DNA of 64,000 nucleotides, taken from assembly GCF_021272205.1 (NCBI RefSeq), contig NZ_JAJSDX010000004.1, positions 1-64,000 on the forward strand, in the 5' to 3' direction. Made by a program: the position numbers and the translations under genes. The notes beneath the pieces are model-generated. The model saw only the letters and a program-made list of their open reading frames with translations, was not told where the DNA came from and did no database searches. Within the stretch, counting starts at the first letter, position 1; the number at the start of each line of letters is the position of its first letter. Of this stretch, positions 54,952 to 62,835 are shown one piece after another. Origin of the DNA: Pantoea sp. Mb-10 (GTDB lineage: Bacteria > Pseudomonadota > Gammaproteobacteria > Enterobacterales > Enterobacteriaceae).

Positions 54952-56291
54952 TGAGTACCGCAACGCTGGTGTTAACGGCAGCAGGCTCGGTCCTGCTGCT
55001 GCTGTTTTTGGTGATGAAAGCGCGCATGCACGCCTTTGTCGCCCTGATGTTGGTGTCGATTGGCGCCGGTCTGTTTTCGGGCATGCCGCTGGATAAAATC
55101 GCCGACACCATGCAAAAGGGCATGGGCGGCACGCTTGGCTTTCTCGCGATTGTGGTGGCGCTGGGCGCCATGTTCGGCAAGATTCTTCATGAAACCGGCG
55201 CGGTGGACCAAATCGCGATCCGCATGCTTAAGGTGTTTGGCGAGAGCCGCGCGCACTATGCCATGGGGATTGCCGGTTTGATCTGCGCGCTGCCGCTGTT
55301 TTTCGAGGTGGCGGTGGTGCTGTTGATCAGCATCGCCTTCGCCGTGGCGCGCCGCACCCACGACAACCTGGTAAAACTGGTGATCCCGCTGTTTGCTGGC
55401 GTGGCCGCCGCAGCGGCGTTCCTGCTGCCGGGGCCCGCGCCGATGCTGCTGGCGTCGCAGATGCACGCGGATTTTGGCTGGATGATCCTGCTGGGCCTGT
55501 GCGCCGCTATCCCCGGCATGCTGATTGCCGGACCGCTGTTCGGCAAGCTGATTGCGCGCCATGTGACCTTTAGCGCGCCGCCGGAAGATCATCAGCCCGA
55601 CGTAGACGCGGCGAGACTGCCGTCATTTGGCGTCAGTTTGTCGCTGATCCTGTTCCCGCTGCTGCTGGTGGGGCTGAAAACCATTGGCGCGCGCTTCACT
55701 GCGCCGGACTCGCGTCTTTACGCATGGCTGGAGTTTATCGGCCATCCATTTACCGCCATTCTGTTGGCGTGTCTGGTGGCCATCTACGGTTTGGCCTACC
55801 GCCAGGGCATGGATAAAGAGAAGGTGATGCAGGTTTGCGGCAGCGCGCTGCAGCCCGCGGGCATCATTCTGCTGGTGATCGGCGCAGGCGGCGTATTCAA
55901 GCAGGTGCTGGTGGATTCCGGCGTCGGCCCGGTGCTGGGCCATGCGTTAACCGGCGCAGGCATGCCGGTGGCGCTGGCGTGCTTTATTTTGTCAGGCGCC
56001 ATCCGCGTGATTCAGGGGTCGGCTACCGTGGCCTGTTTAACCACTGTAGGGCTGGTGATGCCGGTGATTGAACCCTTGCACTACAGCGGCGCGCAGCTGG
56101 CAGCGCTGTCAATTTGCATTGGCGGCGGCTCAATCATTATCAGCCACGTGAATGACGCCGGCTTCTGGCTATTCGGCCGCTTTACCGGCGCCACCGAGGC
56201 GGAGACGTTGAAGACCTGGACGCTGATGGAGACCATTCTGGGCACCACCGGCGCGGTGGTCGGCATGATCGCCTTTAGCCTGCTGTCGTAA
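54951..56291 (+). CDS. gntU: gluconate transporter GntU
   Basis: Inner-membrane gluconate carrier of the GntP family, 446 residues, the same as E. coli GntU, with about 12 hydrophobic segments. Conserved blocks include MGGTLGFLAIVVALGAMFGKILHETGAVDQIA (about 56-87) and GGSIIISHVNDAGFWLFGRF (about 390-409). Coupled to gntK by TAATG overlap, so kinase and carrier are made together under GntR. Confidence 0.96.
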   Translation: MSTATLVLTAAGSVLLLLFLVMKARMHAFVALMLVSIGAGLFSGMPLDKIADTMQKGMGGTLGFLAIVVALGAMFGKILHETGAVDQIAIRMLKVFGESRAHYAMGIAGLICALPLFFEVAVVLLISIAFAVARRTHDNLVKLVIPLFAGVAAAAAFLLPGPAPMLLASQMHADFGWMILLGLCAAIPGMLIAGPLFGKLIARHVTFSAPPEDHQPDVDAARLPSFGVSLSLILFPLLLVGLKTIGARFTAPDSRLYAWLEFIGHPFTAILLACLVAIYGLAYRQGMDKEKVMQVCGSALQPAGIILLVIGAGGVFKQVLVDSGVGPVLGHALTGAGMPVALACFILSGAIRVIQGSATVACLTTVGLVMPVIEPLHYSGAQLAALSICIGGGSIIISHVNDAGFWLFGRFTGATEAETLKTWTLMETILGTTGAVVGMIAFSLLS

Positions 56292-56296
56292 TCTCT

Positions 56297-56320
56297 ACAG
56301 GCCGCCGTTGAGCGGCCTGT
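56297..56320. terminator. gntU/yjbB convergent hairpin
   Basis: A perfect 9-bp stem (acaggccgc / gcggcctgt) with a 6-base loop in the 32-base space between the convergent stops of gntU and yjbB. The T run is weak (CTGTT). Confidence 0.6.
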
Positions 56321-56323
56321 CTG

Positions 56324-57949
56324 TTAATCCTCTTCCCGCTCATCTTCCGGCTGATCCAGTACCGTATAGGCTACCGCGCAGAACAGCGAGTTCAGGCGTT
56401 TTAAATCCCCCAGCAGACCAAGATGCAGCGAGCTGGTCTCAATGCTCTGCACGTTTTGCATGTGCAGCCGTTCAACGTGGGTGTGGGAAAAGCGGCGTAT
56501 CAGGATGCGAAAACGGTGCTTGGCGCGGCGCAGGCGTTTGGCGCTGGTGACATCGTGCGACAGAAACACCGATAAACTCAGGCGCAAATTCTCCAGCAGT
56601 TTCGCCTGCAGCGTGGTCAACTCTTCAATGCCCTCCGCGGAAAAGGCGCGGCGCGCGTGCAGCGATTTATCCACCACCTCCACCGACATGCGCTCAATAA
56701 TGTCACCTGCCTGTTCAAGGTTGAGCGCCATCTCAATCACTTCTGCCCAGCGCTGAGAATCTTCATCCGCCAGATCCTCTTTGGGCATGCGGGCAAGATA
56801 GAGTTTGATCGCGGTGTAGAGCACGTCAACGTCATCATCCAGCCGGCGCACGGTGCGTTCCGCGCGCAGCTCGCCGTGCACCACTTTGCTAAAGGATTCC
56901 AGCATCTGCTCCACCACGTCACCCATGCGCAACGTTTCGCGCGAGGCATTGGCCAGCGCCAGCGCCGGGGTATCCAGCGCGCTGCGATCAAGGTGTTTGG
57001 GCTTGAGCGTGGCGTCGGTCTCGGCGTCGTCGTCAATCATGCGGCGGCACAAGCGGGCCATTGCATCGGCAAACGGCACCATGAGGATGCAGCGCAGCAG
57101 GTTGTAGAACACGTGGAAGAAGATCACCAGCTCTTCGTCGTTGACCGGCATTTTGTCCAGCCACAGCGCGAGGTGATCGATAAAAGGCAGCACCGCGAGG
57201 CTGCCGATCAGCTTGAACAGCAGGCTGCCGAGCGCCACGCGCTTGCCCGCAGCGTTGGCGGTACTGGCATTGATCATCGCCAGCAGGCCGCTGCCGAGAT
57301 TGGCGCCAATCACCAGACAGAGCGCCACTTTGAACGAGATCACCCCAGCGGCAGTCAGCGTGGCGGTGATCAGCACCGCCGCCAGGCTGGAGTAGCTGAT
57401 AATGGCAAACACCGCGCCAATCAGCGCATCCAGCATCACATCGCCGGTGAGCGTTGAGAACAGCACCTGCACGCCCGCCGCCTGGGTAATGGGCTTGGCG
57501 GCATCCACAATCAGCTGCAGCGCCAGCAGAATCAGCCCGAGGCCAATGGCGGTGCGGCCCAGCTGTCCGGCGCGCGTCTGCTTGCGGCTGAGAAAAAACA
57601 CCACGCCAAGAAAGATAAACAGCGGCGAGAGCCACGAGAGATCGAAGGTAAGAATGCGCGCCATGATGGCGGTACCGACGTCGGCGCCCAGCACCACCAC
57701 CAAGGCGGGGGTCAGGCTCACCAGATTCTGCGCTACAAAGGAGGTCACCAGCAGCGTGGTGGCGTTACTGCTCTGCACCAGCGCGGTCACGCCGATGCCC
57801 GCCAGAAACGCCATGGGTTTTCTTTCGACGCTGCGGCTCAGCACGCGCCGCAGATCGGCACCGAACACGCGCATAATGCCGGTGCGCACAATGTGGGTGC
57901 CCCACACCAGCAGCGCCACGGCCGAGAGCAGATTAAGCAGAGTTAGCAT
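56324..57949 (-). CDS. yjbB: Na/Pi transporter YjbB with PhoU-like tail
   Basis: Inner-membrane protein of the Na+/phosphate cotransporter family; E. coli YjbB is reported to lower phosphate and polyphosphate, probably by exporting phosphate. I start at 57949 (MLTLLNLLSAVALLVWGTHI), with GAGGAG upstream, giving 541 residues (E. coli 543). The transport core has the paired GVTALVQSSNATT (about 53-65) and the ISYSSLAAVLITATLTAAG repeat; residues about 330-530 are helical PhoU-like repeats. Here it stands between gntU and a phosphate-linked operon; in E. coli it follows metH. Confidence 0.94.
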   Translation of the reverse strand: MLTLLNLLSAVALLVWGTHIVRTGIMRVFGADLRRVLSRSVERKPMAFLAGIGVTALVQSSNATTLLVTSFVAQNLVSLTPALVVVLGADVGTAIMARILTFDLSWLSPLFIFLGVVFFLSRKQTRAGQLGRTAIGLGLILLALQLIVDAAKPITQAAGVQVLFSTLTGDVMLDALIGAVFAIISYSSLAAVLITATLTAAGVISFKVALCLVIGANLGSGLLAMINASTANAAGKRVALGSLLFKLIGSLAVLPFIDHLALWLDKMPVNDEELVIFFHVFYNLLRCILMVPFADAMARLCRRMIDDDAETDATLKPKHLDRSALDTPALALANASRETLRMGDVVEQMLESFSKVVHGELRAERTVRRLDDDVDVLYTAIKLYLARMPKEDLADEDSQRWAEVIEMALNLEQAGDIIERMSVEVVDKSLHARRAFSAEGIEELTTLQAKLLENLRLSLSVFLSHDVTSAKRLRRAKHRFRILIRRFSHTHVERLHMQNVQSIETSSLHLGLLGDLKRLNSLFCAVAYTVLDQPEDEREED

Positions 57950-58057
57950 AGGGCAGGCTCCTCGTTCGTCAGGCGGCAATAACGCGGCTGCACGCCTGAC
58001 GAAGAGCGCAACCGGTGCACAAATGCTCCGCGTCGCGTTGCTAATTTTTCCTTAGAT

Positions 58058-59050
58058 TTAAGCAACCTGGCGCAACGTCGACATCTCTAACTGTAGACCA
58101 ATTTCACTGCCGTCCGGGAGTAAATCGGCCGCGCTGCGGTTCAGCACATCCACGGAGAGCACCACGCCGTTGGCCCGCACGCGATAACGGATCACGTTGC
58201 CCAGCAGGCTGTGGCCAAGCAGCGTCGCGCGAATGCCCGCCTCGGGCGCGCACAGGCGGATTGACTCCGGGCGGATTGCCACTTCACCGCTAAACGCCCG
58301 CCCGGTGAGCTGGGTGGCCTGCTCGGCACTTAAAATATTGTAGTGGCCGATAAAGCCGGCGGCGAAGCGATCCGCCGGTTGGGTATACAGGGCTTCCGCG
58401 TCGCCGTTCTGCACGATTTTGCCGCGGTTCATCAGCACGATGCGATCGGAGAGGGTCAGCGCCTCTTCCTGATCGTGCGTGACAAACAGCGTGGTCAGCT
58501 TCAGCTCCTGCTGGATATGGCGAATTTGCTCGCGCAGATGGCGGCGAATGCGTGCATCCAGCGCCGACAGCGGCTCATCCAGCAGCAGCAAACGCGGGCG
58601 CGTCACTAGCGAGCGCGCCAGCGCCACACGCTGGCACTGGCCACCGGACAGCTGGTGCGGATAGCGGCGCGCGAACTCGTTCAGTTCTACCAGCGTCAGC
58701 GCCTCCTGCACCCGCTGATGAATCGCATCGGCGGGCAGTTTTTGCATCTTCAGGCCAAAGGCGACATTTTTCTCCACCGTCATATTGGGGAACAGCGCGT
58801 AGCTCTGAAACACCATGCCCAGCCGGCGCTTTTGCGGCGGCAGCGGCACCAGATCTTGCCCCTGCAGCACGATACGGCCGCTGTTGACGTCGGTTAAACC
58901 GGCGATGCAGCGCAGCAGCGTCGACTTACCGCAGCCGCTCGGGCCCAGCAGCGTTACGAACTCGCCTTCATCGGCCTGGAAATCGATATCTTCAAAGATG
59001 GCGGTAGGGCCGTAGCTTTTGTTCAGCCGCGTCACAGTTAAATAACTCAT
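58058..59050 (-). CDS. ABC transporter ATPase (PhnT/PotA-like)
   Basis: ATP-binding subunit of a predicted organophosphorus importer. I start at ATG 59050 (MSYLTVTRLNKSYG, 330 residues), 2 bases after the upstream permease stop, with GAGG 6 bases ahead. Walker [10 protein letters not shown] (about 36-44), signature LSGGQCQRVALARSL (a Cys follows the GGQ), Walker B LLLLDEPLSALDA and the H-loop FVTHDQEEAL are complete. The C-terminal part (about 235-330) looks like a TOBE domain. The group includes spermidine, iron and 2-aminoethylphosphonate ATPases; substrate is inferred from the operon, of which it is last. Confidence 0.85.
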   Translation of the reverse strand: MSYLTVTRLNKSYGPTAIFEDIDFQADEGEFVTLLGPSGCGKSTLLRCIAGLTDVNSGRIVLQGQDLVPLPPQKRRLGMVFQSYALFPNMTVEKNVAFGLKMQKLPADAIHQRVQEALTLVELNEFARRYPHQLSGGQCQRVALARSLVTRPRLLLLDEPLSALDARIRRHLREQIRHIQQELKLTTLFVTHDQEEALTLSDRIVLMNRGKIVQNGDAEALYTQPADRFAAGFIGHYNILSAEQATQLTGRAFSGEVAIRPESIRLCAPEAGIRATLLGHSLLGNVIRYRVRANGVVLSVDVLNRSAADLLPDGSEIGLQLEMSTLRQVA

Positions 59051-59052
59051 GG

Positions 59053-59838
59053 TCAACCTCGTTGCGGGTTAAGGGCGTTGGCCAGCCAGGTCACCAGCAG
59101 CACCACGGCAAAATAGGCGATGACGAGCGCGCTGGTAAAATGGCCGCTACCGTTGCGCATGTTAAACAGATAAACCTGAAGCGTTTCATAGCGGGTGCCG
59201 ACGAGCAGGTTAGCGAACACAAACTCACCTATCAGAAAAGAGAAGGAGAGCAGCACGGCGATAAACATCCCGCTGCGCAGATTGGGTAAGATCACGAGCA
59301 GCGCCGCCTGCCAGGTATTGGCGCCGAGCAGGTGCGCGGCATCCATCAGCTCTTTGAGATTAATCGCCTGCATGTTGTTGGCGAGGGCGCGATAGATAAA
59401 CGGCAGGGCGATGGTGAAATAGCAGCCGATCAGGATCCACGGCGTGCCGGTCAGCATCAGCGGGGACGACGAATAGAGCTGCAGCAGCCCCACGGACGAC
59501 ACCACCGGCGGCACGGCAAACGGCATCAGAATCAGCACATTCATTACAGCGTCGAGCTTCGGATAATAGTAAGCGATTACAAACATGGTAGGCAGCACCA
59601 GCACCAGCGAGAACGCTAATGCGCCCGCGCAGACCAGCAACGAGTGACCGAGCGCGGTGAGAAAGCGCGGGTCGCGCCACAGCGCGGTGAACCACTCCAG
59701 CGTGACGCCCTGAGGCAGGATGGTGTCGCTCCACTGGGTGGAGAGCGCGTACAGCAAGGTGGCGAGTAGCGGCGCGGCCAACGTCGCCAGCAGCAGGCCC
59801 ACAATCAGGTAGTGGTAGAGTTTTTCAGCGCGCGACAT
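59053..59838 (-). CDS. ABC transporter permease 2 (PhnV-like)
   Basis: Inner-membrane permease, 261 residues, six hydrophobic segments. The EAA loop that meets the ATPase is LKELMDAAHLLGANTWQAALLVILPNLRSG (about 160-189). One base separates its start from the stop of the first permease. It belongs to the group that includes PhnV of aminoethylphosphonate uptake and PotC of polyamine uptake; the operon partners favour a phosphorus compound. Confidence 0.85.
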   Translation of the reverse strand: MSRAEKLYHYLIVGLLLATLAAPLLATLLYALSTQWSDTILPQGVTLEWFTALWRDPRFLTALGHSLLVCAGALAFSLVLVLPTMFVIAYYYPKLDAVMNVLILMPFAVPPVVSSVGLLQLYSSSPLMLTGTPWILIGCYFTIALPFIYRALANNMQAINLKELMDAAHLLGANTWQAALLVILPNLRSGMFIAVLLSFSFLIGEFVFANLLVGTRYETLQVYLFNMRNGSGHFTSALVIAYFAVVLLVTWLANALNPQRG

Positions 59839-59839
59839 A

Positions 59840-60691
59840 TCACGACTCCCGCGTGGTGATGTTAAGGTAGCTGCGCCGCACCAGATACTGCTGCACCAGG
59901 GTAATCAGCGCCATGATCAGCACCAGCAGCATCGCCAGCGCGCCACCGGTATTCGGGTCCAGCGAGATATCGCCCGACACCAGCGCTGCAATACGCACCG
60001 GCACCACGTTGAAGTTGCCGGTGGTCAGGGCATAGATGGTGGCGTAAGCCCCGAGCGCGTTCGCCAGCAGGATCACAAAGGTGCCCAGCAACGCCGGAGA
60101 CAGGATCGGCAGGGCGATGTGTCGCCAGTAGCGCCAGCGGCTGGCGCCGAGCAGCGCGGCGGACTCTTCCCACTCTTGACGCAGCCCATCGAAGGCGGGA
60201 TAGAGCAGTAAAATCCCCAGCGGGATCTGGAACCAGGTGTAAACCAGCACCATGCCGTCACGCGAAAACAGCTTGAAGCCGTCCAGTACGCCGTAATGGC
60301 GCAGCAGCAGCGTCAGGCAGCCGTTCATGCCTAATAAAATGACAAACGCAAACGCCAGCGGTACGCCGGCAAAGTTACTGGTCATGTTGGTGAAAGAAAG
60401 AAGAAAGCGCTGCACGCGCCCGCTGCCCAGTTTGTACAGCGAATAGCCCGCGATCAGCGCCACGATCAAACCGTAAATGCTGGACCAGATGGAGATATCC
60501 AGCGACAGGCGAAACGCCTGGCGATAAAAGGGTGACGTAAGGATATCAACGTAGTTATCAATGCCCCAGCGGCTGTTCATGTCGCTCCAGAAGCTGTTAA
60601 TGGCAATCCACAGCAGCGGCGCGAGCTGAAAAGCGATCCAGCACAGGGTAAACGGCACCAGCAGCAGCAGCGCCCAGGTTTTGGCTTTCAT
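59840..60691 (-). CDS. ABC transporter permease 1 (PhnU-like)
   Basis: Inner-membrane permease, 283 residues, about six hydrophobic segments. I start at 60691 (MKAKTWALLLLVPFTL), where the ATG overlaps the stop of the upstream hydrolase (ATGA); the longer in-frame start at 60721 has no support. EAA loop: WEESAALLGASRWRYWRHIALPILSPALLG (about 178-207). A long periplasmic loop after the first segment (NSRWGIDNYVDIL) is usual for first permeases of this class. Confidence 0.85.
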   Translation of the reverse strand: MKAKTWALLLLVPFTLCWIAFQLAPLLWIAINSFWSDMNSRWGIDNYVDILTSPFYRQAFRLSLDISIWSSIYGLIVALIAGYSLYKLGSGRVQRFLLSFTNMTSNFAGVPLAFAFVILLGMNGCLTLLLRHYGVLDGFKLFSRDGMVLVYTWFQIPLGILLLYPAFDGLRQEWEESAALLGASRWRYWRHIALPILSPALLGTFVILLANALGAYATIYALTTGNFNVVPVRIAALVSGDISLDPNTGGALAMLLVLIMALITLVQQYLVRRSYLNITTRES

Positions 60692-61500
60692 ACCTGCGGC
60701 TCCGCCAGCATGGCACGGCACACCGGTTTGTCATGGGGCACGCCCAGCAGCGTACAGACCAAGCCGCACAGTTCGGTTTGCTGCGGCTGCAGATCGGGCT
60801 GGAGAGAGAAACCTGCACCAAACACAAACAGCGGCACTTGGGTCTCTTCTGGCAGCATACCGCCGTGCGAACGGTCGTCGTTCATGCCGTGATCGGCAGT
60901 CACCAGCACCTGATAACCGGCCGCCAGCCAGCCTGGCATCCACTGCGCCAGACAGCCATCCGCCGTGCGGGCGCGATTGCGATACTGCGCGGAGGACAAG
61001 CCGTGTTTGTGGCCAGCATCGTCAATGTTCATGGGATGGATCAGCAAAAAGTCGGGGTCGTGGCGCAAACGCAAACTTTCCGCGTCCTCAAAAAGATGGG
61101 CGTCCGGGTAGCTGTCATCCCAGTAAAAATGGCCGTATTGAATCGGCAGATCGGGCGCCAGCGTATGACGATCGCGCGCGGCCACAAAGGGCGTGCGGTT
61201 ATACAGCTCACTCACCCAGTGGTACGCGGCGGCGGCAGTGGTTAACCCGGCGGCGCGCGCGTAGTGAAAAACGCTGCGCTCATGGCTCAGGCGGCTCACG
61301 CCGTTGTGGATAATACCGCTGCGCACCGGCGGAATACCGGTCAAAATACACTCATACAGCGGGCGCGACAGCGAAGGTAATTCACAGGTCAAGGTGTAGT
61401 AATGGCCATTACCCTGTTTGCACTCGGCCAGCAGATAGCCCATGGCGTGCTGCGCAACCTGATTGCTCAGCCCATCCAGTACCACCAGGATTGTTTTCAT
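60688..61500 (-). CDS. alkaline-phosphatase-superfamily hydrolase, cytoplasmic
   Basis: Predicted two-metal phosphodiesterase, phosphonate hydrolase or phosphatase of the nucleotide pyrophosphatase type. It has 270 residues and no signal peptide, so it should act on a substrate after import. All metal ligands can be named: Asp9 (LVVLDG), Asp160 and His164 (DDAGHKHG), Asp203-His204 (TADHGM) and His212 (SHGGMLPEE). The nucleophile position is Ser45 in LPSLSRP, where NPP enzymes have Thr in PSLTFP. It sits second in the operon, between binding protein and permeases, and overlaps permease 1 by four bases; AAGGAG lies upstream. Substrate unknown. Confidence 0.82.
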   Translation of the reverse strand: MKTILVVLDGLSNQVAQHAMGYLLAECKQGNGHYYTLTCELPSLSRPLYECILTGIPPVRSGIIHNGVSRLSHERSVFHYARAAGLTTAAAAYHWVSELYNRTPFVAARDRHTLAPDLPIQYGHFYWDDSYPDAHLFEDAESLRLRHDPDFLLIHPMNIDDAGHKHGLSSAQYRNRARTADGCLAQWMPGWLAAGYQVLVTADHGMNDDRSHGGMLPEETQVPLFVFGAGFSLQPDLQPQQTELCGLVCTLLGVPHDKPVCRAMLAEPQV

Positions 61501-61523
61501 CCCTTACTCCTTCCGTTAGCGGG

Positions 61524-61544
61524 GCGGGCAGCACGTCTGCCCGC
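61524..61544 (-). terminator. hairpin between binding protein and hydrolase genes
   Basis: An 8-bp GC stem (gcgggcag / ctgcccgc) with a 5-base loop in the 60-base space after the binding-protein gene. No T run, so more likely a stabilising or attenuating stem than a full terminator. Confidence 0.6.
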
Positions 61545-61560
61545 ACGACGCGTGATGCGG

Positions 61561-62622
61561 TTACTGCTTCATATTGATAACAACGTTCTCCTGCCACAGG
61601 CGCGGCAGCATTTTTGATGTCTTGTCCCAGGCGGCCTGATCCTTGATAGGACGGGCGTGTTGGTACTCAGACTGCGGCAGCAGCTTGGCCTGCACGTCCG
61701 CCGGCAGGGTTAAGTGCTCGGCGCGAATCGGGCGGGCGTAGCCTTTCGCCAGGTTGATCTGGCCTTCATCCGACAGGATATATTCGCGCGCCAGCTTGGC
61801 GGCATTGGGGTGTTTGGCGTACTTGTTGATGATGGTGGTGTAGCCGGAGGTCACCGAGCCATCGGAAGGGATCACGACTTCATAGCGATTTTTGTCGATC
61901 TTGTCGCGGTAATTCAGGCCGTTGAAATCCCATACCACCGCCACCTGGATTTCACCTTTTTCGATGTTGGCGATCACCGGATCGGTCACGCCTAATCGTC
62001 CCTGTTTCGCCAGCTCGCCAAAGAAGGCCAGCGCCGGTTTAATGTTCTTTTCATCACCGCCCAAGGCGTAGCTCGCGGCCAGTACGCCGTTAGCCGCCTG
62101 AGCAGCAGTGCCGACATCACCGATAGTGACCACATACTTACCTTTTTTAAGATCGGCCCAGCTGTGCGGCGCGTCTTTGACCTGCTGCTTATCGATCAGG
62201 AACGCGATGGTGCCGGTGTAAGCCAGCATCCAGTTGCCATCGCTGTCTTTGGCCCACGCCGGAATCTGATCCCAATGGGTGGGTTTATACGGCTGCGCCA
62301 CCCCTTTGCTGACGGCAATCGGACCGAAGGCGGCCCCTACGTCGCCGATGTCAGCGCTGGCGTTCTCCTTCTCTGCGGCAAACTTCGCCAGTTCCTGCGC
62401 GGAAGACATGTCGGTGTCGCTATGCTTCAGGCCATATTTTTGCGTGATCGCGTCCCAGGTATCTTTCCAGTTAGCCCAGGTATCAGGCATGCCCACGCTG
62501 TTGATTTGACCCTCCGCGCGTGCGGCTTTTTCCAGCGCAGCCAGGTCGCTGTCGGCGGCATGCGCGGCGGGCAGCGCAAGCAGAACGGCGCTGGCTACTA
62601 CAGAGGCGATAAGTGCTTTCAT
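61561..62622 (-). CDS. periplasmic substrate-binding protein (PhnS-like)
   Basis: First gene of the operon and receptor of the importer. I start at 62622 (MKALIASVVASAVLLALPAAHAADSDL, 353 residues), with a clean signal peptide cut near AHA/A; the in-frame start at 62781 overlaps the promoter region. The fold is the family 1/6 iron-spermidine-phosphonate type, with DIGDVGAAFGPIAVSKGVAQPYKP (about 86-109) and AVVWDFNGLNYRDKIDKNRYEVVIPSDGSVTSGY (about 225-258). A strong Pho box precedes it. PhnS (aminoethylphosphonate) is the nearest named relative I can suggest; this is not certain. Confidence 0.85.
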   Translation of the reverse strand: MKALIASVVASAVLLALPAAHAADSDLAALEKAARAEGQINSVGMPDTWANWKDTWDAITQKYGLKHSDTDMSSAQELAKFAAEKENASADIGDVGAAFGPIAVSKGVAQPYKPTHWDQIPAWAKDSDGNWMLAYTGTIAFLIDKQQVKDAPHSWADLKKGKYVVTIGDVGTAAQAANGVLAASYALGGDEKNIKPALAFFGELAKQGRLGVTDPVIANIEKGEIQVAVVWDFNGLNYRDKIDKNRYEVVIPSDGSVTSGYTTIINKYAKHPNAAKLAREYILSDEGQINLAKGYARPIRAEHLTLPADVQAKLLPQSEYQHARPIKDQAAWDKTSKMLPRLWQENVVINMKQ

Positions 62623-62682
62623 CTCGGTGACTCCGGGTGTAAGTTGTGGGGCGTCTTGGTCTAGTCCAGCAAGAACCGAGCC

Positions 62683-62716
62683 AATGTAGCCCCGACGGAT
62701 GAAAGTTTTATGACAA
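62683..62716 (-). promoter_or_regulatory. PhoB-dependent promoter of the ABC-hydrolase operon
   Basis: On the minus strand, TTGTCATAAAACTTTCAT (62716-62699) matches 16 of 18 Pho-box positions (CTGTCATAAAACTGTCAT). It is followed after exactly 10 bases by TACATT (62688-62683), a fair -10. The same 10-base step separates the Pho box and TATAGT in E. coli phoA. The start codon is 60 bases further on. Confidence 0.8.
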
Positions 62717-62774
62717 ACGCAGCAAAATGCAGCGCAGCGCGAGATTTGTGCGGGGTGTAGAGGGAGAGAGTGGG

Positions 62775-62803
62775 AGGTCACAAAAGTGTCATCGAACTGT
62801 CAT
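62775..62803 (+). promoter_or_regulatory. PhoB-like repeats facing the regulator gene
   Basis: Three 7-mers at exact 11-bp steps on the plus strand: AGGTCAC (62775), GTGTCAT (62786), CTGTCAT (62797). The 18-mer from 62786 matches 15 of 18 Pho-box positions. CATAGT at 62801 could be a -10 for the first pair, though spacing is 8 rather than 10. The regulator gene starts 33 bases downstream. Confidence 0.65.
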
Positions 62804-62835
62804 AGTGCAGCTGTGCTCCACAAAGAGGCGGAACC

